A DNA stretch of 47,033 bases, from positions 1 to 47,033 of the forward strand of contig JAPPCV010000034.1 in assembly GCA_028824715.1 (NCBI GenBank), written 5' to 3'. Shown one piece after another: positions 19,101 through 25,269 of the stretch. Both the position numbers and the translations under genes were made by a program. The notes below the pieces were generated by a model that was not told the DNA's origin, did no database searches, and saw only the letters and a list, made by a program, of their open reading frames with translations. The first letter of the stretch is position 1, and every line of letters begins with the position of its first letter. The DNA comes from Boseongicola sp. Lineage in GTDB: Bacteria; Pseudomonadota; Alphaproteobacteria; Rhodobacterales; Rhodobacteraceae.

Positions 19101-22100
19101 GTGCCGGTGGGGCGGGCCGGGAAGGAGAGCGCGAGCTGGACCGGTGTCGATGTCGACTGGACCGACGGCGAGCAGGTCGAGGTGCGGCTCACGACGCCAT
19201 CGGCGGAGGCGGTGGCGAGCGATGCGTCGCTGACCTCGCTCGCGCTCGGCGGCGCCACGCTGAGCCCGGCCTTCGACGCGGACACGCTGGTCTATGCGGC
19301 GTCGGTCGGGTCGGCAGTGGAGAGCGTGATGGTAACGGCGGCGGCGCGCGGCGGCGATGCCGTGGTGGCGTTCGAGCCTGAGGACGCGGACGGCGGGGCG
19401 CCGGGGCACCAGGTGGCGCTCGGAGTGGGCGAGACCCTTGTGACGGCGCGGGTGATGGCGGCCGACGGGGACACGGTGCGGTCCTACCGGGTGGTGGTGA
19501 CGCGCGCCGAGGCGCTGACGGTGGCCTTCGGGGCGTCGTCCTACACGGCGACCGAAGGCGGCGCGGCGGCGCAAGTCGCCGTCAGCCTGAGCGCAGATCC
19601 AGAGAGCGCAGTGACCATCGCGCTGGTGGCGACACCCGCTGGCGGCGCGGAAGCCTCCGACTACACAGCGCCTGCGAGCGTGACGTTCACACCAGGCGAG
19701 ACGCTCACGCAGATCGTCGAGGTGTCGGCGCTCGCCGACGAGGTGACAGAGACGGGCGAGAGCGTGGCGCTCTCGTTCGGGGATCTGCCCGACGGCGTGG
19801 TGGCCGGGACGACGGCGAGTGCCACGGTGATGCTCGAGGATGCGGATACGAGCCCGGTCGTTGCGACGCTCTCGGTGGGCGACGCAGCCGCGCAAGCGGG
19901 CCGGTTCCAGGTGAAGGCGGCGTTCGCCGAGGCTGTGACCGGGCTCGGGGCGGAGGGTTTCGCTGCGCTGCGCGTGGGCGGCGACGCCGCTTCGGTGTCG
20001 GATCTCGCGGAGGCGGAGACCGGCCGTGCGTGGACGGCCTGGGTGGCGGCGGAGGAGGCCGGGCGATACGTGGTGCGGCTTGGCGCCGGCGCCGCGCAAT
20101 CCGGCCAGCGCGAGAGCGCGCGAGCGGTGCTGGTCGTCGACGTGGACGCGGAAGGCAATGCGGTGGCGGTCGCAGGCCCGGCCGTCAGCGCAGTGACGGT
20201 GACTCCACCGGATTCGGGCGCGTGGTCGGCAGGAAGCAATGTACGGGTGACGCTCCGGTTCACCGAGACGGTGACGGTCGACACGACGGGCGGCACGCCC
20301 ACGGTGGGGATCGCGGTGGGCGGCAATGCGCGCCAGGCCGCGTATGCGTCGGGTTCGGGGTCGAATGCGCTGGTGTTCGCCTACCGTGTGACGGCGGATG
20401 ACGGCGCGGTGAGCGCGGTGACGGTGACGGCGTCGAGCCTCGGTCTGGGCGGCGGGACGATCGTCGACGGCGCGGGGCGCGCTGCGGACCTCGCCCACCC
20501 GGGCGCCGAGCACACGCTCGACCTTCCGGAGGAGCAAACGCCGCTGACGGCCGCGTTCTCGAAGCTGCCTCAGACGCACAGCGGCGCGAACACGACGCTC
20601 TCGCTGCAGCTCGACTTCAGCGAAGAGTTCCCGCTGAGCTACACCGTGCTCCAGGGCACGGTCGGCAATGCCGGAGCGCTCACGGTGAGCGGCGGGACGC
20701 TCAAGCGCGTGCTGCGCGTCACGAAGGGCAGCAACCGGCAATGGACGGTGCGCATCGCGCCGGCCGGCAACGGTCCGGTGACGGTGACGCTGCCGGCGAC
20801 CAGCGACTGCACGGCGACGCTTGCGATCTGCACCGCCGATCAGCGGGCGCTCGCAAGCGCGGTGACGGCAACGGTCGCAGGACCAGCAGTGACGGATACG
20901 GACGCGAACGCGCTGACCGCGGCGTTCCAGGAGGTCCCGGACGCGCACGGCGGACCGGACTCGGGCGGCTTCACCTTCCAGGTGCTGTTCAGCGAGGCGA
21001 TCCCGACGAGCTATGTCGTGCTGCGCGAACAGGGGGCTTTTGCCGTCGCGGGCGGCTCGGTGGAGAGGGCCACGCGGGTGAAAGACGAGAACGGTATCGG
21101 CCGCGACGACCTGCGCGAGATCCACATCGCGCCCTCGGGCTGGGATGCGGTGAGCGTCACGCTCCCGGCGACGACGAGCTGCGCGGCCACCGGCGCGATC
21201 TGCATGGATGACGGGCGCATGCTGTCGAACACCCAGACGGCGACCATCGAGGGACCGGTCGCCATCGACGTTGCGGACGCGACGGTGACGGAAGGCCCGG
21301 GCGTGACGCTCGACTTCGTGGTGAGCCTCTCGCGCGCTTCGGACGCGACGGTGACGGTGGACTACGCGACCGCCGACGGCGCCGCGACGGAGGGCGACGA
21401 CTACACCCGGACCGAGGGAACCCTCACCTTCGAGGCGGGGCAGACCGCGAAGACGGTGTCGGTTCCGGTGCTCGACGACGCGCATGACGATGACGGGGAG
21501 ACGATGACGCTCCTGCTCTCGAACCCCGTGGGCGCGCGGATCCGCGACGGCGAGGCCACGGGCACGATCCGCAATTCCGACGCGATGCCGCAGGCGTGGC
21601 TCGCGCGGTTCGGGCGCACGGTGGCGGAGCAGTCCGTCGACGCGATCCGCGAGCGGATGTCCGCGGACCGCACGCCCGGATTCCGGGGGCGGCTCGCCGG
21701 CGAGGCGCTGCCGGACGGGACGGGAACGGGCGGCGCGGCGGGCACGGCGGACACCGAGGGAACGGCGGACGATCCCTTCGCGATCCGGGAGTTCACGGAG
21801 AGCGAGCGCCTCGCCTTCCTGGCGCTGCTCGCGCCCGCAATCGGCGAGGATGGCGACGACGGGGAGGACGGCGGTGCGGAAAGCCGCGCCGCGTCGGCGG
21901 AGGAGGCCATGCTCGACACCGCCTTCGAGATCGCGAGGGAGACCGACGGCGGGCTCTCGCTCGGCCTCTGGGGCCGGGCGGCAAGGTCCGGCTTCTCCGG
22001 GCGCGAGGGCGGCCTGGAGCTCGACGGCGACGCGACGACCGCCATGCTCGGCACCGACTGGACGCGGCGTGACGCGCTCTTCGGCCTCATGCTCTTCCGC

Positions 22101-23156
22101 AGCCGCGGCGAGGGCGGCTACGCCGGCCCGGCGGGCGAGGGACGCATCGAGGCGGACCTTGCGGGCCTCGTCCCCTGGGCGGGACGTCGCAAGGACGGCG
22201 CGCCCACGCTCTGGGGCGCGGCCGGGACCGGACGGGGCGGGATGACGCTGACGCCCGGGGGGCAGGACCCGGTCGATGCTGGGCTCCGCTGGTCCATGGC
22301 GGCGGCGGGCGCGGAGGGCGCGCCCGTGACGCTCGCGGCGCTCGGCGGCGCGAGCCTCCGCTGGCGCGCGGACGCGCTCATGACGCGAACGGACTCGGAG
22401 GCCGCGGACGGCCTCGCGGCGACCTCGGCGGAGACGGCCCGCCTGCGCCTCGGGCTGGAGGCGGCCTGGGAGCGCACGCTGGCTTCGGGGGCGACGCTGG
22501 CCCCGCGCGTGGAGGTCGGCCTCCGCCATGACGGCGGCGACGCCGGGACCGGATTCGGCATCGAGGCCGGCGGCGGGGTCCGGTTCGCGGATCCCGGGCA
22601 TGGCCTTACCGTGTCCGTCGACGGACGCGCGCTGGCGCTGCACGAGGACCGGGACCTGAAGGACTGGGGGCTGGCGGTCTCGCTTGAATGGGACCCGCGC
22701 CCCGAGACGCGGCTCGGGCCTTCGGTCATCGCGACGCGTGGCTGGGGCGACGCGCCCGCGGGGGGCGTGGCGGCGCTTTTCGAGCCGGAGGCGATTCCCG
22801 GCGCCGACGACGCGTCGGGCGGCGGGTCCGGGAGCCTGGGCCTGGAGATGGCCTGGGGGACGGACCTCTCCGGCTGGCGTCGCGGCATGACGGGCAGCGC
22901 CTACGGGCGGGTCTCGGGAAGCCCGGACGCGGAGGACCTCCGTCTCGGCTGGCGCATCGCGCCGGACACGGGGTTCCCGACCGGCCCCGGCCACGACTTC
23001 TGGCTCGACCCCGGCCTGGGCGAAGGGGCCGGGATCGGGGCGGGCCTCAAGTGGTCGGCGGACCGGCGGCACGTGCGGTCCTCGACGGGGATCGACCTCG
23101 GCGCGAGCGAGGAGGACGGCCTCGAGGCCGGGTTCCGGCTGACACGGGAATGGTAG
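13167..23156 (+). CDS. Giant autotransporter-like surface protein with Calx-beta, FN3 and Ig-like repeats
   Basis: About 3,330 residues. A hydrophobic segment (VAAPLLLAFIALSALVAPAAA, split here as VAAPLLLAFIALSALV and APAAA) near residue 85-105 acts as signal peptide after a long Arg-rich lead. The passenger begins with two SwmB-like units (13.5-14.2 and 14.5-15.2 kb), each followed by an FN3 domain (14.2-14.45, 15.2-15.5 kb). Calx-beta repeats follow at about 15.83, 17.2, 17.6, 17.9, 19.5 and 21.25 kb, marked by TVDYATADGTA-like and DYT-x-x-x-x-TLTFAAGET-like blocks. Between them are Ig-like and cadherin-like sandwiches. WLARFGRTVAEQSVDAIRERM, split as WLARFGRTVAEQ and SVDAIRERM, leads into a C-terminal beta-barrel (about 21.95-23.15 kb) ending in W, typical of outer-membrane barrels. 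Calx-beta and FN3 surface proteins usually mediate adhesion and bind calcium. The ATG at 13167 has AGGGAG upstream; a GTG at 13122 is an alternative. Confidence 0.88.
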   Translation: MRFTSLAPDDALAGVGQDLGDCLRPASPPEPSLLRARPGARPRKPAPGGATRGGRSSHCTRPARPGASDGGGRQAHPIGSFAHRVAAPLLLAFIALSALVAPAAAQTTPKISGVAIPFGPAEGQNDSYKIGDAIQATAVFSEPVDVTGTPTLTINVGGTSKTLSYSSGTGSISLMFTGYTVAEGDEDTDGISIDADSVDLNGGTIKASDNAENADLRHSGAAADADRKVDGVRPRMVGSFVHGTFGPLTWSEDLDPLSVPPTSAFSWTVSLGTAPTMDQVWISSDNSISFFLSGSVEPEAHAQLSYTPPTAIEATPIKDLAGNAAAAFTGRTIANVFQQPDSVTGVTVTPGAGSLTVSWNAVKRVDAYEIYWKSGSEEFVYTREERYAFVSGGNTTTYTITNLTPGTTYTLVMRAFRTYALVNGSVEVTGTPLNAAVSTVALTSDPGADGTYVEGDTIEATVTFNGPVDIAGGNPQLEIPVGASHKAFECGAGTAVTKIVCSYTVAANDYDHDGVEIFANRIFANRLSLNGATIRLAGTEHDAVLTHAAVAADAGHKVDTLYPIQLLGAPASIAQTGLSVGLYFNETISVMTPPLGAFTVHVDSVSREVTSIEVDDVNVLLTLASAVAHGETVTVSYADPSEDNDPRALQDLAGNDVPSFTGQSVLNHVPAIALRVPDAPAQPALRVTGPRTIEVDWDTPANNGIDVSGYKVQISPDGIVWTELVANTFSTETFYRDETVHPGSKRYYRVSARNSDGWSAFSPSASAQTWSAAWISQAPASVAEGEEIVIKVTQTRGSRPVPRFRAIGAVRISDSGGVLGHVPLEHRLNGVYWMNFDGDHGTVRLPTRANGRVGEGGTVTLTLRSVDEDVLVGFRRAEPYTVTVTVTDKESPGLRVEDAEANEADGTMDFRVRLEGEYSDPVTVDYATADRTAREGSDYTATSDTLTFAAGETVKTVSVPILADSVADDGERFALTLTGSSGAQIIDGEGLGTIRDTSSPTDGPLTRLMLVDAASGTNLGTIVTGTTLTLPDPQGSYRIEAATSAGATIGRVRFALRGPKSALREDYEAPYELFPGSGQTLPPGFYGLFVEAHPTEGDQSDLLQSFQVHFNVPESQVAAGDALSGLTLTNKSIGGVSMIGDGEGEDGTVFARTEGHRFELAAVVADADVLGSVHLELVRLGKAAATRTDNDAPYELFGGAGKALRAGHYTVQAIAYGNADRGGSVLQILSRSFTLGALTASFEQAPEDHEGNAFTVRLRFSEAVPLSDAGLEAALSVTGGTVTSVRRVDGSAALREIRVKPADNVTEVTLSLAATTDCSAWRAVCMRDGLMLSSEVSHTVPAAITVSVADAAGTEGGTADFVVSLNKASDGTVTVDYETVDYKDSDAATKGADYTAVSDTLTFAAGVTEKTVSVALTAEDPAEADDGEVFWLVLSNASGARLGEHKLGIGGEAVGGYDYPGIARGTIREPPAPSALSVYGHDGREGWSVLRFGVVLAPASTGTVTVAYATEGGTATEGDDYEGRSGTLSFAPGQTLKLVDVPVIDDAVEDSGETVTLKLSGPSGATLAIAADTATILNHEAPALSVAPAQGLESDGALVFEVTLDRAASETVTVSYATLDGTARAGEDYAAKEGVLEFLAGETEQTVTVTVTADEVAEGDETLTLVLTDASGAGIAGAAATGTIREAAANAAPEGLPVVSGTARVGEVLAASVDGVADADGLTGATFAWQWVSNDGTSDTAIEDAVEATYTPVAADVGRTLKVRVTFTDDGGTEETLASAATAPVAAALPEIAVRAVAGHVAEGAAAVFALSRTGDVSDALTVDIEVTAEGVTLDGEAPSQASFKAGARTVEASLATVDDTAPGADGTVALRVAAGPGYQVAGSGAEATVTVLDDDAAPAAAAAEVTLWSATMTVVEYTAESIGADSASLFSNQGGTAGLEGRALWYHAPTRKLLFKLTWLLPDETGMVLHVGDMALAVPVGRAGKESASWTGVDVDWTDGEQVEVRLTTPSAEAVASDASLTSLALGGATLSPAFDADTLVYAASVGSAVESVMVTAAARGGDAVVAFEPEDADGGAPGHQVALGVGETLVTARVMAADGDTVRSYRVVVTRAEALTVAFGASSYTATEGGAAAQVAVSLSADPESAVTIALVATPAGGAEASDYTAPASVTFTPGETLTQIVEVSALADEVTETGESVALSFGDLPDGVVAGTTASATVMLEDADTSPVVATLSVGDAAAQAGRFQVKAAFAEAVTGLGAEGFAALRVGGDAASVSDLAEAETGRAWTAWVAAEEAGRYVVRLGAGAAQSGQRESARAVLVVDVDAEGNAVAVAGPAVSAVTVTPPDSGAWSAGSNVRVTLRFTETVTVDTTGGTPTVGIAVGGNARQAAYASGSGSNALVFAYRVTADDGAVSAVTVTASSLGLGGGTIVDGAGRAADLAHPGAEHTLDLPEEQTPLTAAFSKLPQTHSGANTTLSLQLDFSEEFPLSYTVLQGTVGNAGALTVSGGTLKRVLRVTKGSNRQWTVRIAPAGNGPVTVTLPATSDCTATLAICTADQRALASAVTATVAGPAVTDTDANALTAAFQEVPDAHGGPDSGGFTFQVLFSEAIPTSYVVLREQGAFAVAGGSVERATRVKDENGIGRDDLREIHIAPSGWDAVSVTLPATTSCAATGAICMDDGRMLSNTQTATIEGPVAIDVADATVTEGPGVTLDFVVSLSRASDATVTVDYATADGAATEGDDYTRTEGTLTFEAGQTAKTVSVPVLDDAHDDDGETMTLLLSNPVGARIRDGEATGTIRNSDAMPQAWLARFGRTVAEQSVDAIRERMSADRTPGFRGRLAGEALPDGTGTGGAAGTADTEGTADDPFAIREFTESERLAFLALLAPAIGEDGDDGEDGGAESRAASAEEAMLDTAFEIARETDGGLSLGLWGRAARSGFSGREGGLELDGDATTAMLGTDWTRRDALFGLMLFRSRGEGGYAGPAGEGRIEADLAGLVPWAGRRKDGAPTLWGAAGTGRGGMTLTPGGQDPVDAGLRWSMAAAGAEGAPVTLAALGGASLRWRADALMTRTDSEAADGLAATSAETARLRLGLEAAWERTLASGATLAPRVEVGLRHDGGDAGTGFGIEAGGGVRFADPGHGLTVSVDGRALALHEDRDLKDWGLAVSLEWDPRPETRLGPSVIATRGWGDAPAGGVAALFEPEAIPGADDASGGGSGSLGLEMAWGTDLSGWRRGMTGSAYGRVSGSPDAEDLRLGWRIAPDTGFPTGPGHDFWLDPGLGEGAGIGAGLKWSADRRHVRSSTGIDLGASEEDGLEAGFRLTREW

Positions 23157-23431
23157 CGGGCGAGGACGTTGCGGGATCCGGTCCGGGGCCGGCGCCCGTC
23201 GACGGGCCGCGGCACGGCCCATGGCGGATCGTGCGCCGCGACGGCTCGGTCGAGGAGGGCTGCTGCGTCAACGGCCTCCTGCACGGCGAGTGGACGCTTC
23301 GCGACCCGGAGGGCCGGGTCGTCGCTCGGGAGCGCTGGCGCCTCGGCAGGCCGGCGGGCCCGGCGGAACGGGACGGCGGCCCGTGCGGCGTGGCGGTTCC
23401 GGACGAATGCGGGCGAGACTCCGCGCCGTGA
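23150..23431 (+). CDS. Small MORN-repeat-like protein overlapping the surface-protein stop
   Basis: A 93-residue protein whose ATG (ATGGTAG) overlaps the stop codon of the giant surface-protein gene, so it is probably translated by coupling from the same mRNA. The middle reads GPRHGPWRIVRRDGSVEEG then NGLLHGEWTLRDPEGRV, two copies of the pattern G-x-x-H/G-x-W-x-x-x-x-x-DG seen in MORN_2-type repeats. MORN-like proteins serve as small binding or scaffold modules; the specific role here is unknown. It has no signal peptide, so it is likely cytoplasmic. The next gene begins with a GTGA overlap of its stop, which extends the chain of coupled genes. Confidence 0.7.
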   Translation: MVAGEDVAGSGPGPAPVDGPRHGPWRIVRRDGSVEEGCCVNGLLHGEWTLRDPEGRVVARERWRLGRPAGPAERDGGPCGVAVPDECGRDSAP

Positions 23432-23982
23432 GCGCCTGGGCCGGGGACGGCGTGCTGGCCTGGAGGGTTCTCAGGCGGACCTGGGATTACCGCGAGGCCT
23501 GGGACATGCATGCCGCCGGCCACGCGTGCGTGCCGGACGAGCCGGGGCCGTTCCGGATCCGCGTCCAGTCGGAGGCCGACCGCGAGGCCGCGCGCTTCCG
23601 GCTGATGGCCTGGGAGGACCCGCGCCGCGAGCACGGGCCGGACTCGCCGTTCTGGCTTGAGGACGGGATGCCGGAGGGCGTCGTCGATCCGGACGCGGAA
23701 CCGCTGGACGCGATGGCGGGCGGCGGCTTCGTCGAGGGGCTCCGCCTGCTCTCGGGCGGCCTCGTGGTCAAGGTGGAGTGCCGCGGCGCGGCGGTGCAGG
23801 TCCTGGTCCGGGGCGGCGGGCCGTTCCCCGACGGCGCGGGCCTCAGCGTCATGCACGGCTTCGGCCTGCGGATGCCGCACTCGATAGGGCGCCTGGTCGA
23901 GTTCTGGAGCGTCGCGGGCCGCACGGCCCCTCGGGAGGGGCGGGGCCGGGGGGACGGGAGATCGGGATGGAGCGGCTGCTGA
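23428..23982 (+). CDS. DUF6499/DUF2285-like accessory protein
   Basis: About 184 residues from the GTG at 23428, which overlaps the previous stop as GTGA; an ATG at 23407 is also in frame. The N-terminal part (VLAWRVLRRTWDYREAWDMH, then RFRLMAWEDPRREH and SPFWLED) resembles the short domain with W-x-x-LRR-x-x-YR that precedes DUF2285 in alphaproteobacterial accessory proteins. The second half (FVEGLRLLSGGLVVKVECRG, AAVQVLVRGGGPFPDG) looks like the first part of a DUF2285 domain. These proteins are common near integrative elements and transfer regions; no biochemical function is known to me. The expected C-terminal part of DUF2285 appears in another frame, in the next gene, so this may be a split domain. 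Confidence 0.6.
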   Translation: MSAWAGDGVLAWRVLRRTWDYREAWDMHAAGHACVPDEPGPFRIRVQSEADREAARFRLMAWEDPRREHGPDSPFWLEDGMPEGVVDPDAEPLDAMAGGGFVEGLRLLSGGLVVKVECRGAAVQVLVRGGGPFPDGAGLSVMHGFGLRMPHSIGRLVEFWSVAGRTAPREGRGRGDGRSGWSGC

Positions 23983-24179
23983 CGGTGATGGACGGGCTCG
24001 CGGCCGGCCGGTCGGCGCGCGGGATCGCGACCGACGTCTGGGGCGAGGAGGCCGTGGCCAGGGAGTGGAGCGCCGACGGCTGGATGCGCTCGCAGGTGCG
24101 GCGCTGGATCGCGAAGGCCCGGGCGCTCGCAGACGACGGCTGGCGCGACCTCCTGCCAGGGCGCGCGCCGGAGGGGTGA
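23967..24179 (+). CDS. Short DUF2285 C-terminal-like protein
   Basis: Seventy residues from the ATG at 23967, overlapping the previous gene by sixteen bases in another frame. The sequence (RLLTVMDGLAAGRSARGIAT, then VWGEEAVAREW and SQVRRWIAKARALADDGWRDLL) matches the usual end of DUF2285: a helix-turn-helix-like A-G-x-S-x-R-x-I-A stretch, G-x-E-x-V-x-x-EW, then R-x-x-V-R-R-x-I and G-x-R-x-LL. Some genomes encode this part as a separate small gene, so it may be intact; a frameshift in the 23930-23966 region of one longer gene is the alternative. A DNA-binding role for the helical region is plausible but inferred. Confidence 0.6.
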   Translation: MERLLTVMDGLAAGRSARGIATDVWGEEAVAREWSADGWMRSQVRRWIAKARALADDGWRDLLPGRAPEG

Positions 24180-24492
24180 AGGGACGTGACGGGGATGGCG
24201 GGCCCGGCCGGCAGGCTTGCGATCCTCCTGAACCCGATGGCGCCGGGAAAGCCTTCGGCGGGATTGCGCTTCCGGCAGGTCTCGCGTCCGGGCCGCCGGG
24301 GGACGGCGCGCGGACCCGGGCCGGCCGCTCGATGCGGGCGTGCGCGGGAATGGCGTCCACGCCACGGTCCCGGTGGCGGATTCCGTGGCGTGGAGGGTGC
24401 GATGGTGCGCCAGCCAGGGGCACGGGAGCCGGCCGGCACGGGACCCGTGCGCCTGCGTTGGATGATGCCGGAACAGGAAGGAATCGATTGCC
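24180..24492. other. Spacer before the membrane-protein gene
   Basis: About 310 bases of GC-rich DNA with no gene, repeat or strong hairpin recognised. It separates the surface-protein gene chain from the following membrane/ankyrin pair and is the likely place for a terminator of one and a promoter of the other, though I could not pick out either by eye. Confidence 0.4.
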
Positions 24493-25269
24493 ATGACACA
24501 TGAACTCCGAAACTTCAGGACCGTTCTCGTCACTGCAGGCCTCCTGAGCTTCGCCTTTTCGTACTTCTTTGACTTCGGCATCTACCTGAGGCTCGGGATC
24601 TCGTTCTCGCAGGCCCCGACAGGCGCGGTCGATCACCTGCACGGCTGGGTGGCCTGGCTCCCGTTCGCGTTGCCCCTGTGTCTCGCGGCTCTTGCAGGAG
24701 TGCTGGCAGCGGGGCCGAAGGCGCCCGACCTGCCGGAAGCGGAGGCGCCGGGATCGGCCGCGAGCCCGTCCTTGCAGGGAAGGGTCGAAAGGGCCCTGAT
24801 CTTCCTGGCGGGACCTGGCGTGGCTGGATGCGCCGCCTACCTTGGCTACGAAGTCATGCGTCCGTTCACCGTTGCGATGGTCCTGGCGTACTTCTGGGCG
24901 TACTGCTGGGTGCACGTGGCCAATTCCCGGTTCCGGCATCATGGCGAATCCGGGCGCCTCTTGGCCAGGCTGGCCTTGGCGGGGGTGCCGTCAGTCATGA
25001 TCATCGCGGCCGGGATGGGGTGGCAGTACGCCGACTTCAGGGCCCAGGACGGCGAGCCTGGCCATCTTGTCGACATGCTTGCCGCCCGCGACGGCAATGC
25101 CGCCCCTCAGGGGGAAGAGGCCCGAATCGTGCGCTCTTTCGAGCAGTGGATGCTGGTCCTGCAAGAGGGCGATGTCGTCTGGCTGAACGTGAACGATGGC
25201 ACGGAACTGCGGCAACTGGGCTGCAAGGAACCCCTTGAGCGGCTGCTTTGCGCGTTCGGCGTGCAATGA
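24493..25269 (+). CDS. Multi-pass membrane protein of unknown function
   Basis: A 258-residue protein with about five hydrophobic segments: residues 11-33 (TVLVTAGLLSFAFSYFFDFG), 54-74 (WLPFALPLCLAALAGVLAAG), 100-118 (ALIFLAGPGVAGCAAYLGY), 123-143 (FTVAMVLAYFWAYCWVHVAN) and 157-177 (LARLALAGVPSVMIIAAGMG). A soluble C-terminal tail of about 80 residues (FEQWMLVLQEGDVVWLNVND and CKEPLERLLCAFGV) follows. I recognise no family. The ATG at 24493 has GGAAGG upstream with wide spacing. Its TGA overlaps a possible ATG of the ankyrin-repeat gene (ATGA), which suggests an operon; the pair could be a membrane-anchored module with an ankyrin partner, but that is inference. Confidence 0.7.
   Translation: MTHELRNFRTVLVTAGLLSFAFSYFFDFGIYLRLGISFSQAPTGAVDHLHGWVAWLPFALPLCLAALAGVLAAGPKAPDLPEAEAPGSAASPSLQGRVERALIFLAGPGVAGCAAYLGYEVMRPFTVAMVLAYFWAYCWVHVANSRFRHHGESGRLLARLALAGVPSVMIIAAGMGWQYADFRAQDGEPGHLVDMLAARDGNAAPQGEEARIVRSFEQWMLVLQEGDVVWLNVNDGTELRQLGCKEPLERLLCAFGVQ

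Noticed and set aside
18816-23222. A 1,468-codon open frame on the minus strand
   Set aside because: It lies fully antisense to the giant surface-protein gene, is dominated by Arg, His, Pro and Gly as expected from the mirrored GC-rich repeats, and shows no domain.
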